DNA of 64,000 bases. Source: Otatea glauca (Eukaryota; Streptophyta; Magnoliopsida; Poales; Poaceae). Below, piece by piece: positions 48,401 through 60,290 of the stretch. How positions within the stretch are numbered: the first letter of the stretch is position 1; each line of letters begins with the position of its first letter. Below the pieces are notes generated by a model. The model searched no databases. It saw nothing but the letters and a program-made list of their open reading frames with translations, and was not told where the DNA came from. The position numbers and the translations under genes were made by a program. The stretch spans positions 1-64,000 of the forward strand of contig JAYEVK010000077.1 of NCBI GenBank assembly GCA_036346275.1. The letters are read 5' to 3'.

Positions 48401-49128
48401 TGTTTGAGAAGCAGAGAGGGGCAATGGACGAGAAAGAGAGTGAGGGAGACAGGCGAGAGAGACGGACGAGAGAAGGAGAGATTGAGGGAGAGAGCTGCGA
48501 GAGATTGAGAGAGACGAGTGAGAGAGAGCAACTTCTTGCACCGTCTCTCAATCTCTCCCCCCTCTTGCCCGTCTCTCTCAGGTGTCGGCGGTGAGGGTGA
48601 CGTCCATACTGCTGAGTACGTTTATGACGCTCATGCTCTACGGGTCGATAACCTTCATGCTGGGCTTCTTCCTCGTACCCTGGGTTATCAGGCCCGGTAC
48701 GACCTGTGCTACAGTGTCGTGCCGGACCGTGTCGCCCATCATGTCCGGTTCTCGAGCCCGGCATAGCCCGTGCTACAGTGTCGGACCTGGCTTTTGACTG
48801 GACCGTGCTCGCCGTGCCTCGGCCTGGCCCAAAAAACCCGGCCTGACTACCCACCTCTAGCCCTAACGGTCCACGCTACTTGCCCCAATCCACACAACGC
48901 TGCCTCCATTGCCGCCGCCGCTGGATCTCCTTCGCCAATATCGTCATACCCTCGGGCGCCCCAACGCCCACGATCGCGTCAGCACGAGCACGAGCAGGGA
49001 GGGAGCTGAGGTTCTAGTGTGATCTTGCTGTTGTTCCGCAGGTTTTTTCTTCTCGTGAGCCCGTCAAACACCTGGGTTGTGCAATCGCTCGAGGGAAAAA
49101 ACCCTGTCGCGGAGAGGGGGGTTGGGAG
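48401..49128. other. Low-complexity and GC-rich repeat region with a possible gene fragment
   Basis: 48410-48530 is GAGA-rich and faces a CTCTC-rich stretch at 48540-48580. At 48579-48690 the plus strand reads LLSTFMTLMLYGSITFMLGF, which resembles the first membrane segment of small plant membrane proteins of unknown function, without a normal ATG. 48690-48850 has repeated GCCCGGCA/GTGCCGGAC motifs typical of degenerate hAT-like repeats. Confidence 0.35.
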
Positions 49129-49546
49129 TAGGGCTGTAAACGAGTCGAGCTCGAGTGAGCCTGGTCCTTCAGGCTCGAGCTCGGTAAGGTTCAGCTCGAG
49201 CTCGGGTTTGAGCCTCGACCCAGGCTTGAGCTCGGTTCGGTCCAAGCTCGAGTAGGCTCGATCTCGTCTCGAGTAAGCTCGGTAAGCTTGATAAGCTCGA
49301 GAAAGCTCGGTAATTCTGGTAAGCTCGGTAGGCTCGGTAACAAGCTCGATTAAGCTCGGCTCGAGGAAGCTCGATAACAAGCTCGAGAAAGCTCAATTTA
49401 AGGAAGCTCGGTCCAGACTCAATTAGGCTGGCGAACTATTCGAGCTCGGCTCAGTTAAGCTCGTGAGCTCGAGTTCGACTCGTTCGGAGCTCGAGCCGAG
49501 CTCGAACCAAGCCTCTCGCGAGCCTCGAGCTTTTTTTACAGCCCTA
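49129..49546. mobile_element. 418-bp hAT MITE with exact 8-bp target duplication
   Basis: The ends are TAGGGCTGTAAACGAG and TTTTTACAGCCCTA, flanked by identical GTTGGGAG (49121-49128 and 49547-49554). The interior is built from short GAGCTCGG / AGCTCGAG repeats. It is non-autonomous and has no coding potential of its own. Confidence 0.9.
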
Positions 49547-49554
49547 GTTGGGAG

Positions 49555-49843
49555 CGATCGCGTTTTCACAGTTGAGATGGTGAAGAAGGGGGTAGGAAGG
49601 GCCCAGTATGATCCTTACCCACCTTCGCTTGTTTACTTTTTGCAAGTTCTTACTTCTTAGCGTCGTTGGTCCCAACAGTCAACTAAGTCTTCTTGATTTC
49701 TTCAGAATCAGTTACTCGATTACATGGAGGCCTTGTATTGCTTGTAGGATGATTCGAATGCCCAAAGTTTCTGAATAACCTGGACAGTTTGTCATTTTGA
49801 GTGTGAAAGCCTTATTGTTGTGGCACAGTGTGTTATTGCCTGT
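49555..49843 (+). other. Possible 5' exon region of the Mediator-associated-like gene
   Basis: An ATG at 49577 opens a short frame (MVKKGVGRAQYDPYPPS) that could be a first exon of the gene at 53711-56949, with a GTAGGA or GTTCTT donor candidate. The reading phase does not join cleanly to the next recognised exon, so this is only a possibility. Confidence 0.25.
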
Positions 49844-52800
49844 CAGGCCCGTGCCTGAGGGGGGGCGAGCGGGGCGGCCGATCTGGGCCCCTACTTCCCA
49901 GGGGCCCCACCCTAGTGCATACAGGGATCTAGCCCCCAGTCCAGCGATAGGCAGGTCGCAGGCAAGACGAAGCGACGCGGCGGCGCCGCAACAGAGGCCA
50001 GATTCGCCGGCGGTGGACGGTGGTTCAGCAGTCAGCACTACTGCACTAGTACGACAGTCGGCAGGTGCTAAACTAATATTCCTCATTGTTAATTTCTTAA
50101 ATCTTAATCTATGATACTATGAACGGTAGACCAATACTAGCACTAGCAGAGTTCGACAATTGACATAGAACTTATATATACATTCTTTTTAATTGCTGTA
50201 GCAAGTAATTATGCTTAACAAATTACGTGAATTAATTTATTTTATTGATTCCTTGTAGATTGGTGTTGACATCATGCCTCCTAGAAAATATGCATCTGGT
50301 AGCCAAAAAAGAAAAAAAAGGAAACACACGGAGGATTTTGTCTTGTCACAGAAAGGAGCCATGGATAAATTTCTTAAGAGGGATACGGGAGATTCTAAAA
50401 ACGCAAATGAATTGGCAATAGTGCTTATGAGCGGTGGAGGAACAAATTGGTGGGAATTCGTAAGACCAAGGACCTACAGACCATAATGTAAGTGATCATG
50501 ATAACATATCTCATCCAATCGCATGTAATCGCTAGTGTTGATGAACCACCAAGAGTGACTATAGACATATATGATCCGAGAAATTGGAATAATCTTGATA
50601 ACAAAGCAAGAGATACATTAGTAGAGAAGGGACCGACAAGAGAAAAAAATCTTGTTTTTCCAATGGATGGCAACTCTAGGCATTTTTCTTATTCCCATTA
50701 TTTTAGAAAATTGAGCAATGGCGAGGAACATGATAGAAAATGGTTAGTTTACTCAAAGCATGTTGATAGAGTGTTTTGCTTCTGTTGTAAGCTTTTCAAA
50801 TCTGATAGTTGCACAAGTTCGTTAGCACATGATGGATATAGAGATTGGAGACATACTAGTGAGAGGCTGAAAGAACATGAAAATAGTGCTGAGCATATTA
50901 CTGGTATGAACAGTTGGAATGAATTGAGGGCTAGACTAAGAAAACAAGAAACAATAGATAAAGATTTGCAACGACAAATTACAAAGGAGAAAGAACGCTT
51001 GAGACAAGTTTTATTCAGAATAGTAGCCATTGTGAAATTTCTTGGTAAACGTAATTTAGCGTTTCTAGGGTCCAGTAATCATCTTTACAATGAACAAAAT
51101 GGAAATTTCTTGGCTTGTGTTGAAATGATTGCAGAATTTGATTTGGTAATGCAAGATCACCTTAGGCGAATTGAAAGCAAGGATATTCATTACCATTATC
51201 TCAAGAATAAAATTCGTAATGAGTTGATCTCTCTTTGGCTTCGATATTACTAGCAATCATCATAAAGATTATTAAAGAGGCAAAATACTTTCTATCATTC
51301 TCGATTGTACTCGGATGTTAGTCATGAAGAACAAATGTCTTTGATAATTCGATGTGTCAATATATCTATCAACAAAATTAAGGTTGAGGAGTACTTTACT
51401 GGTTTCTTAAAGGTGGATGACACATCCGGTTTGGGGCTTTTCAATGTTTTGATTGATTCATTGGAGTCCTTTGGTCTTAATATTGGTGACATAAGGGGTC
51501 AAGGTTATGACAATGGTTCTAATATGAAAGGAAAGCATCAGGGAGTACAGAAACGGTTGCTTGATAAGAATCCAAGAGCTTTTTATATGCCATGTGCTTG
51601 TCACAGTCTTAATCTTACTCTTTGTGATATGGCAAAATCTTGTAGTAAAGTCTGTTTCATTTTTGGAATTGTGCAAAGAATATATACATTGTTTTCGGTT
51701 CTACTAAAAGATGGAAAGTTTTACTTGATCATGTGCCAAGTTTAATCTGTGAAATCATTGTGCAACACTCGTTGGGACAACAGATCAAAAGTGTGGCGGC
51801 AATTAGATATCAAGCTCCACAGATAAGGGCGGCTTTGCTTGAGTTACATCATGCTTCGACATCGATCCCATGGCAAAGAGTGATGCAAAGAGTTTGTATG
51901 ACTTGATTGGTACCTTTGAGTTCATTCTTGGTATGGTATATGGCATGATATTTTATTTGTCAGAAATGCCGTGTGAGCAAGAAGTTGCAATCACCATCAA
52001 TGTGCCTTCACTCGACCTTAGAGCAAATAGATGGTATAATGAGTTACTTTGACAAGTACTGAAATGAAGGGTTTGCTTCTAGTATGATGGTTGCCAAGGA
52101 TATTGCTTCATTATGGGTGTAGAGGCATCATTTCCAAGAAAGCGTCGTGCTCTTAGAAAAAACATTATGATGAAAATGATTGCGTGATGAGGCAAATCTA
52201 CAAGGTGAGAAAGATTTTGAAGTGAATTACTTTTTGGTTATGCTTGATATGGCAAACAGTTCATTAAAAAATAGATTTGAAGACCTCCAAGTATTCAATG
52301 GTATATTTGGGCCTCTTCTTAACTCAGCATCATTGAAATCATTGGATCACATTGAACTTAAGGATTACTGTACCATGTTGGCAAAAACTTTCTCTGTTGA
52401 TGACTCATCTGATTTTGAGAAAAATAATCTGATATCAGAGTTAAGAATATTGCAAATGACACTGCCAGATAGATCAATGTCTGCTATGGACATTTTTGAG
52501 TTTGTCAGGGAAATGGATTGCTATCCCAATATATCTGTTGCTTATCGGATATTATTTACAATACCAGTAACGGTGGCATCAGCTGAAAGGAGCTTCTCAA
52601 AGCTAAAATTATTGAAGAATTATTTAAGGTCTACAATGTCTCAAGAAAGGTTAAATGGGCTAGCAACTTTATGTATTGAGAAGAAGTTGTTAGATGATAT
52701 TAATATTGAAGCCATCATTGACGATTTTGCATCTAGGAATGTTAGAAGACATTTTTAAGGTGATCTCTACAATATATTTGAGGTAATAATCTTACTTCTA

Positions 52801-52950
52801 TTTTTTTACCGCTCAAGTTTTTCTATGATACATCGAATTATTTTAATAAGCTGATATATATATATATTAGTAAAAAAAACAGTTCTTATGGTATTGAGGC
52901 CTCCGTTTATAATCCCGCCCCGGGCCCCTCAAAACTCAGGAACGGCCCTG
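49844..52950 (+). mobile_element. 3107-bp hAT transposon with 8-bp target duplication
   Basis: The ends CAGGCCCGTGCCTGAG and CTCAGGAACGGCCCTG are imperfect inverted repeats, flanked by identical TTGCCTGT (49836-49843 and 52951-52958). It contains a decayed transposase of the zinc-finger (TTF-type) hAT family. Length and layout fit a once-autonomous element. Confidence 0.92.
50274..52758 (+). pseudogene. hAT transposase, TTF zinc-finger type, frameshifted
   Basis: It starts MPPRKYASGSQKRKKRK (50274). A frameshift near 50480 leads into the TTF zinc-finger region ([27 protein letters not shown]) and the DUF4371-like segment that ends at 51253. After another frameshift come [32 protein letters not shown] and CACHSLNL, part of the RNase-H-like catalytic fold. 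Several stops (51745-52180) precede the C-terminal hAT dimerisation region, with IPVTVASAERSFSKLKLLKNYL and a final stop at 52756-52758. All domains are present in order, but at least four disruptions make it non-coding. Confidence 0.88.
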
Positions 52951-52958
52951 TTGCCTGT

Positions 52959-53710
52959 AACCACTAACCACTTGAGTACGTACTAGTCGTTTAATCCAAG
53001 GGAATGCTATGTTTGATCATATATAAGTCATAACATCTTTCTGCAGTAAAGCTCGACGATGTTTTTTCCTAATAAAACTTACTTGGTAGATATGCAACTG
53101 GTGCCCGCAAATTGAATTAGTGGATTAGGTAGTTGCAGCCCTTCCCCAAATGTCGGAAATGGCTCACATATGAGAAACAGGAGGCTGGGAATCCAACAGC
53201 GAGACATTTTTAATAAACATGTTGTGGAACCAGTCCCAGATTTGCCTGAGTGCTGTATTGTGTTCGACAGCACATCTCTTATACATGTAAGTTGTGTGAC
53301 TGTTCTTTTGCATCTGAACTTGAGAAATTTTACAGTGGACTACATAGGTAGTAAGTAGTGGTAGTAGGAATCAAATCTAACTATCGATTCTCAAGGGTAT
53401 TTTAAACTTTTTCTATCCATTCATCAGGAGTATTTTAGATTTTTCCTAATTCGTTTACAGTTTTAGATTCACCGAATACCTGTTGATCTTTAAAGACTTC
53501 TTATCCATTCATCCGTCATTCATCGAGATCATGGGATGTGTTTTACCGTAGAGGACAGATAGTATGACGGAATTTTTTACCCTTTTACCCCTCTTTCAAT
53601 TTTACTACCAATACTACAGGTGGTAGTATAACTAGATCTAAATTGATCTCAACCATTAGATTCAAAGGAATGGACGGCTTATATTGATTTTAATCCACCG
53701 TAAAAGAGCT
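52959..53710. other. Upstream or intron sequence of the Mediator-associated-like gene
   Basis: No confidently supported exon. The frame at 53170-53290 (MRNRRLGIQQRDIFNKH) ends at a plausible GTAAGT donor but shows no recognisable family. 53370-53640 has paired GGTAGTA/TACTACC motifs that may be a MITE. Confidence 0.3.
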
Positions 53711-56700
53711 CCTGAACTTTGCTCCTGCAGCCGTTGTAGCTATGAGCCTGGACCAGCATTTGAAGAGAAGAAAGAGGAGGCCATATTCGATATCTCACCA
53801 ACAGACTTGATGGAATTTTGGTTAATACAGTGGCCTATAAACCAGGTAACGTGGATTTTTTCCCAACCCTGTGGCATGATACTAATACGTTGCACTGTTT
53901 AGGTCAAATGTAATGTTTTCTGTATCATAATGCAGTTAGATGTTTCTGATTTTCAAGGTGAAGAAGTTTCCCTTAAGCTACACCACGATGGGAACTTGGG
54001 CAGTTTGGAGAGTTCCTCGGGTAAGATTAATGTCATGAACTGTGTTGCAATTGTTTCACTTGATTGATTACATGGTTAGATGATTTTAGAGTTTCTGAAC
54101 ATTCAGACAACAATTGAGTCTGTTTAATTCAATCACACTTCAACTTTGATCGGATCGATTTTCCCAAAGAGCAATCTTTATATCCTTTTGATTCCTAAAG
54201 ACAGCAATGTTAAACCTATCAATTGAACCACTTGCATTTACACCGCGAAGTTTGTCTCTCATTCTCTTAAGAAGATTAAGTCAATGCTAATTTTCTTTGG
54301 TGGTCAGTAGTGTTTTGCAGCCCAAATCAAGTATCAGTGGGAGTTTTTAGTTCGTACTGAACTTCCTGTTGTACTAATTTGCTTGTTTAACTTTAGGCAA
54401 CAAACTACTAGTTAGTATGGACTCTTTGATAGAGAATTGAAATCAACATATTACACTTCAGTTTACAAAAAGAAGAAGCTAGATTGATGATATGCCACCA
54501 ATCAGTAAGGCGTTGTAGTACTAGTTGGCATATGTAGTTCCTTCTTATAGGCTGAAACTACCGTTGTTCAATTATTGTGGCAAATAATCATTGATACTTT
54601 TCCAAAAAAATTCAGGTCTATCTAATGTTCTTTATTTGGTAGGGAAATCTTATGAACTTGTCAGCTTTGCTGCTCAGCAGCCAGACTCTACTGTCTTCCT
54701 GCCGGCAGGATCAGAAACGAAAACTGGTATGCTGAAATGTCAACGTAGTATTTATTTGTACAGTACATTGCACATATGCTACTTTTCTCATGTTGAAATA
54801 TGAATTTTGCTAAAATGCGCTGTATGTGTACATATTTAGTTTACTTGGGTTAGGATTTACAGGCTATATTGATGGCATAACTGATGGGTTGGTAAACCTT
54901 TAGTTAGTGCTCATTAGGTAGAAACATCTCTTAATATCATTTCTTGTTGTTTGCCCTGGCTCATGAATCATGATAGAGCACGATGAGCCTTCTGCTATAA
55001 AAAAATATCAGTACATGACAGTGTGTAGCATCACGTTCGATTTATGAAAAATGTAATCTTAATTTGTTATTATTGAGTTGCATGCTCCAGCCAGTTCACC
55101 CAAAAGCTTCAGTTCACCCAAAAGCTTAAGCTTATGAGGAAAAGTGGGCAATTCACTTATACTTCAACAGTTATGGCGCCATGCGATGTTACTTATTACT
55201 TTGGACTGTTGTAATCTTCAAGGGAAATAAAAGAAGAAACAGGACATGGCACTCATCTTTGGAAGGTTACCTCCAAATGTCTAAATCTTATGAGTTACAG
55301 TACACAATTATAGATCTGGGTTAAAGCATCAATAGGAAGCAATGTATTGTCAACACAGTAAAGATCTTGGGGTATGTCATGAAACTAATCTAAGAGTTTA
55401 AGTGACATACTAAGTTGCAATATATATTTGCCAACTGATAAAGAATATGTCTTCTAGAATTAAAGCTTCCAAATTCCAATGTTGTGAGTTTCTGGAGAAT
55501 CAGTGTTATTTGCATGACATATAGTTGGATTATGAAAACAAGTTGGTGATATAGCTATCCTCCAACTATGCAAAATATAGATAACATTAGTCTAAATCAA
55601 TATTTTCTATTCAACTGTTTGTGTGCATAACCTGCAGACTGCAATGGGTCTATTCTGTTTATTTTTTACACAAGCGCAAAAACAAACTGGGCAAAGAAAA
55701 GAAATCTGTTCTGTTAACTTCATACCGGTTTAGGGCTTTAGGCACTGTTTTTCCAATTTGTTATGAACAGAAGTAACGTTACTTTTCCATTTTTTTATAA
55801 AAAAAAATCAGTTATTCATGATGTATGCTTTCAGTTCGCAAATTGTTTTTTTTCACTAACAGAAAATAAACTCCAGTGGGGAAGATTTCGCGCCGAGTTT
55901 GCTTGGTTCATTATCCTGAACCTGAAGAATTTGAGAAGCCAAGTTTTGGGAATCTTACTCCTAGCAGTAAGAAATCTGCAGGTAATTCTTTTTTACGAGG
56001 GTTTTTCTTCACTAATACCACTTTTCTGCTGTCAGTAATATAGATAAGTTAGGCAGGATGACATTCCAACTGGCTACTAGTTGAAACCACTATATTGCGA
56101 TAGCTTTAAGAGCAGTGCTTAAATGCTTTTTCTCTCAATATAAATCGTATAAATCTTGAAGCAAATTAAGGGGTAAGTAATCAATATTTACCTTTCATTC
56201 ATGCTTTAATATTTATGTAACTGTCAAAAAGAAAAGTATGGAAGCACCTCTCTAGGTTTAAACTGACAGATTTAACTAGATTTACCAAATTTTGCTGAAT
56301 TAAGTACATCAAAGAATTCCCGTACATGGCATTTGAAGAGTAAGAATGCAAGCATGCAACTCTTACTTGTGCTAGATAACACCGTAGCTGCACTATGCAA
56401 TCATCGCTACAAAAGTGGCTGCTTTTTTTATTTTATGTTATTGTATATTTAGCTGTTAGACTTATATCCAACCAACTTTACTGGTACTGGAATGCTATTG
56501 GGTCAATACCTTTCACCTCTCTGATAAGTGCTGACAGTTTTCTAACATGTTGTTTTAACCGCAGTCAGTAAAAGTGAGAAGTGGACCGTAACTAATGGCA
56601 TAAACGAACCTTTTCCCTTTAGCGGAACTGTGATCGACTGATCGTCACTGATCATAGTTCGTCTGGTCTGCCAGGTTCTTCAAGGAAGACTATGTCTCGG

Positions 56701-56949
56701 TTCACCAGCGCATCGAAGAATCCCAGCAACCAAGGTTCATCACTGTCACTGGACCAACGGAACGCAGAGCCGACACCCAAATACAAGCAGAAGAGAGAGG
56801 ATGAAAGCAGCCTGGGGCACTCAAACGTGTCAGGCAAGTCCTCTGAAGGATCCGAGGCCCCTGGCACAGACAGCAACACGACCTCAGATGTGCCGCAGAC
56901 GCTGGCAGAGAAATCCAAGAAGAAAAAGAAGGTTAAGATTGCCGAGTAG
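53711..56949 (+). CDS. Mediator-associated protein 2-like nuclear protein, 3' five exons
   Basis: Exons about 53711-53845, 53936-54020, 54643-54726, 55877-55981 and 56675-56949 join in phase with GT-AG borders and end at TAG 56947-56949. The product contains YEPGPAFEEKKEEAIFDISP, FWLIQWPINQLDVSDFQGEE, GKSYELVSFAAQQPDSTVFL and VGKISRRVCLVHYPEPEEFE, then a serine-rich, basic tail ending KSKKKKKVKIAE, a likely nuclear localisation signal. This matches my recollection of the plant Mediator-associated protein 2 family; a distant relationship to the RNA polymerase I RPA34 family is an alternative. The start codon is not resolved because the first recognised exon needs an upstream partner in phase 2. 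The roughly 1.1-kb and 0.7-kb introns look ordinary. Confidence 0.7.
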
Positions 56950-57139
56950 CGGCACATAGCAGCGGCATCAGTCAGTCATCATCACCTTGTAGAAGAGAGA
57001 CGCCAAATTTCCCTGAACTACCAGCAGCGCCGGCAGGAGCTTTGCAGGAAAGACGCTTTCTTATTTTCCCTGTTCCTTTCCCGGGTCTTCACTTTGCTGA
57101 TGTGCAGAATGTTCTGATCGACCATTAGGTGGTAATTGT
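56950..57139 (+). other. 3' UTR of the Mediator-associated-like gene
   Basis: The sequence between the stop codon and the copia LTR at 57140. It is likely 3' UTR; no clear polyadenylation signal was assigned, so the LTR may have replaced it. Confidence 0.4.
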
Positions 57140-57363
57140 TGTTAAGAAACCCTAATAGCCCATTGGAAGGCCCATGTGGTCCCTTAGCCAAAACCCTAGA
57201 GAGCGCTATAAAAGGAGGAGGGGGTCCCCCCATGTACGAGAATTGATTAGCAATAAAGAATTTCCGCTTTCGCTCTCCCTAAACACGTGTCTCTCTCTCT
57301 TTCTGTTCTCCACTTCAGATCTGTTCGGGAACCCGGACTATTCGACAGCGAGGTTCCTTAACA
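57140..57363 (+). repeat. copia-type 5' LTR (224 bp)
   Basis: The termini TGTTAAG...CTTAACA are short inverted repeats. There is a TATAAAAGG TATA-box-like motif at about 57207 and an AATAAAG-like motif at 57251. Confidence 0.7.
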
Positions 57364-58478
57364 CGTTATCGCACGAATTGCTCTACGAGATCGATTGAAA
57401 AGGTGAGAAAAGGTGGGATTAGCGTTTGAATCTAATCGTTCTTTTCTATGCATGCATCTATCCTACGTGGCACGAAGAACGCCAAGCGCCTCAAGACGGC
57501 CACGAGACATGAATTCATTGCTTATACGAAAAAAGGAAAACAAAGATGGCGCTCGGGCGCCGCCGCACGCCTCACCTTGGCGCTCGCGAAGACGTTGTTG
57601 CCTTGACCTTGGCCACGGTTTGCCAGCCACGGCCGCGGTTCCATCGCCGCTCGCGGCAGATCGCCACTCGAAGTAGCGCCGCTCGCGGCAATGGCGCTAT
57701 CAAGACGGTCGCGACGAGCGCCGCCAAGATCGATGCGCTTCGCCGCTCGCGCACCGCAAAGACGCCGCTTGGCGGCGCCCGGCGCCGCGATGCCGATCCG
57801 CGTCTTGCGCGCGCTGCGCGCGCTGCGCCGCCGGCCTCTCGTCGTCGGCCTGCACGCAGCCGGCGCGTCGCCGCGTCACCCCTCGGCGCGGCGGCCGGCC
57901 GCCGCCGCCGGCCGGCCGGTACTCGATTTCGCCATCACAAGACGGCGCTTTGTGCGCGCCGCCTGCTCCACTGGCCTCGACCTCGCCAAGACAAAGCGCA
58001 GCCGCCGCCGGCTCAAGCCCGACGACCGCCTCGCCGCGCCGCCGGCCACGCCTCGCGCCGCCGCTGGTCGCGCCGCACCGCTCGCCCGGCGCTGTGTCTT
58101 CCACGCGCAGTAGTGCCGCCGCGACCCGCCCGCCACGCTGCCGCCGCGACGGCGGCTCGGTCGTCGCCGCCTGCTGCCTTCGCTGCCACGCCATTGCTGC
58201 TTTCCGCCGGTCGAGGCCGCTGCCGCCGCCGCTGGCCGGCCGAGGCCGCTGCCGCCCCTCGCCGCTCGGCGGCCGAGGGCCGCCCGCTTCAAGGCCTTCG
58301 GCCGGCCGAGGCCGCCCTCGCTCGGCTTCGCAGCCGGCCCGAGCTCCTCGCCTCGCCGCTTCAGAAGAAGCCGAGGTCGCTCCGCGCCAGCGCGCCGCCG
58401 GCCGGCCGAGGCCGCCTCTTCCGCCTCTCTATGAACCGACGGTAATATCATCGCCGAGGCCGCTCCTCTCCGCACGGT
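57140..58478 (+). mobile_element. Truncated copia-type element, 5' LTR and GC-rich leader
   Basis: An LTR (57140-57363, TGTTAAGAAACC...CCTTAACA) is followed by CGTTATCGCACGAATTGCTC, the post-LTR sequence typical of one grass copia group. The next kilobase is extremely GC-rich, with GGCCGAGGCCGC-type repeats and overlapping open frames on both strands (up to 299 codons), none with a recognisable domain. The element is cut near 58478 by the gypsy element that follows. Confidence 0.55.
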
Positions 58479-60290
58479 AGTCGATGCACATTCTAAGACT
58501 TCCATCCTTCTTGCGAACAAACAAAACCGGGGCTCCCCACGGCGATGAACTTGGTCTAATGAAACCTTTCTCTTGCAGTTCCTCAATCTGCTTCTTCATT
58601 TCTACTAACTCGCGGTAGGCATCCGATATGGTCTCTTTGATATCGGTCTTTGCACCGTGCTAACTCGATGACAAACTCGATATCACGATCCGTGGCAATC
58701 CCGCAAATCTTCCGAAATACCTCCGGGTATTCTCTCGCTCATCGCACATCTTTCATGCTGATGGCTTTCACACCGTTGACCGTTAACCGCCTCGTCCCGA
58801 ATCTGCGGTCGCTTGAAACTCCACTTTCTTGCCACTAGGGCCTTCCAAGGTCACGATCCTTCTGGCCACAATCTAAAACGACCTTATGCTTGGACACCAA
58901 TCCATTCCAAGGATGACGTTTAGGATTGCGATCTATCAAGATAAGATTCGCGAGAAATTCTATCCCATCCATAAACAACTTAGCTCCCAAACACCCAAGG
59001 CTAGATCTAAGCTCGATCTCGGGCTTGGACTAAGAGCACACACTTAAGATTCACCACTTTAAATCCATTCTTGGTTGCAAAACTTTGAGAAACAAACGAA
59101 CGCGAAGCTCCGTAATCAAACAAAATCAGAAAGGTAATCGAGTTGACCAAGAACTTACCCAAGACGACGCCCGTAGCTTCCCGAGCTCCATCGGTGATGT
59201 GGTTGATTCTTCCACGCATCGTTGATCGCTGGCGTTGCTCACTTGGCTTGGTGCACGATTTCTCCCGATGTTGGTGCTTTAGGGTGTTGTTCCTGTGTTG
59301 AAACGAATGGTGTGATGCCTCCCTTCGTGGACACCTATTTGAAAAGTGCCCTGCTCATTGCAAGTATAGCATCTCTTCACCGCAGATCACGATTTCTCCC
59401 GTGCATTGTTGCCTTGCGCTGGGTCCGAAATTCGATTGGCGTGGCGAGTGTAGGGGTTGATGTCTTGTTCCCACCGTGGTTGAAATCTAGCAAATTGTTG
59501 GGTGACATCCTCAAACGTAGATGGTTTGGGCGCCCACCCGATTGTTCATCAAGCGCTTACGGTTTTCACCTAGCTCTTTGCGCTTGTCCTCTAGGATTAA
59601 AGCCTTATTTACCACTCCAAAATCCGGAAAATTGTGGGTAATCACCCCACTGCAGATCTCAATTCATCCCTTCATGAAACGAGATCGCTTAGCTTTATCC
59701 GTCGCTACGCCCTCGGGGCATAACGAGCTAAGCGAGTGAATTTATTCGTATTCGCCACCGGTTGGCCTCCTTGCTTCAAAGCTCAACTCCTCCTTCTTAA
59801 GATCCATCATTCCTCCGGGACATGATATGGCGGAAAGCATTAGTGAACTCCTCCTGTGTTATCTCTTGCGGGGCTCCATGAGCGCCTGAGAATTCTCCCA
59901 CCATTCTCGCGGCGGTTCCTTCAAGTTGATGAGAGGCGAGAGCACCTTCTCATTGCCCTCACACCGAGTGATGTGCGCTTCTTCTCAATGGTCCTAAGCC
60001 AATCATCGGCTTCCAAAGGGTTCACGCTTCAGAGAAAGTTGGTGGCCTAGTCCTCATAAAATCCGATAGCTTGGACATAGGTCGAGGTCCACCATGATTG
60101 TTCCGAGTTGCGGATTGTTGTGGTTTATTCTTTGCATTGGTCATCTCTTTGATCCGCCGCATCATTGTTCGTGATCGCTTGAGTCTGTGGCCGCAAGGAA
60201 TGCTCCCAGATTCTCGCATGTCCATCGGCGGTGGTTGAGGGCTGCCTCCATCATTGGGATTGTCATTACGACGCGATCCACTTCTCAAGC
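58479..60290 (-). pseudogene. gypsy gag-pol fragment (gag, zinc knuckle, protease, start of RT)
   Basis: Gag is recognised from SDFMRTRPPTFSEA (about 60020-60060) and, in another frame, LEADDWLRTIEKK. A CX2C-type zinc knuckle near 59370-59330 reads CYTCNEQG and then shifts frame through loss of one base before the histidine. The protease region has VVLGKFLVNS and LFDYGASRSFVSQSFA (59160-59070), with the usual DSGA changed to DYGA. RT begins [20 protein letters not shown] and ends after [10 protein letters not shown] (about 58480). Multiple frameshifts mean no protein can be made. Confidence 0.8.

Noticed and set aside
57546..58445. 299-codon plus-strand frame
   Set aside because: High GC content removes stop codons; the translation is Arg/Ala/Pro-rich without motifs and similar frames exist on the other strand.
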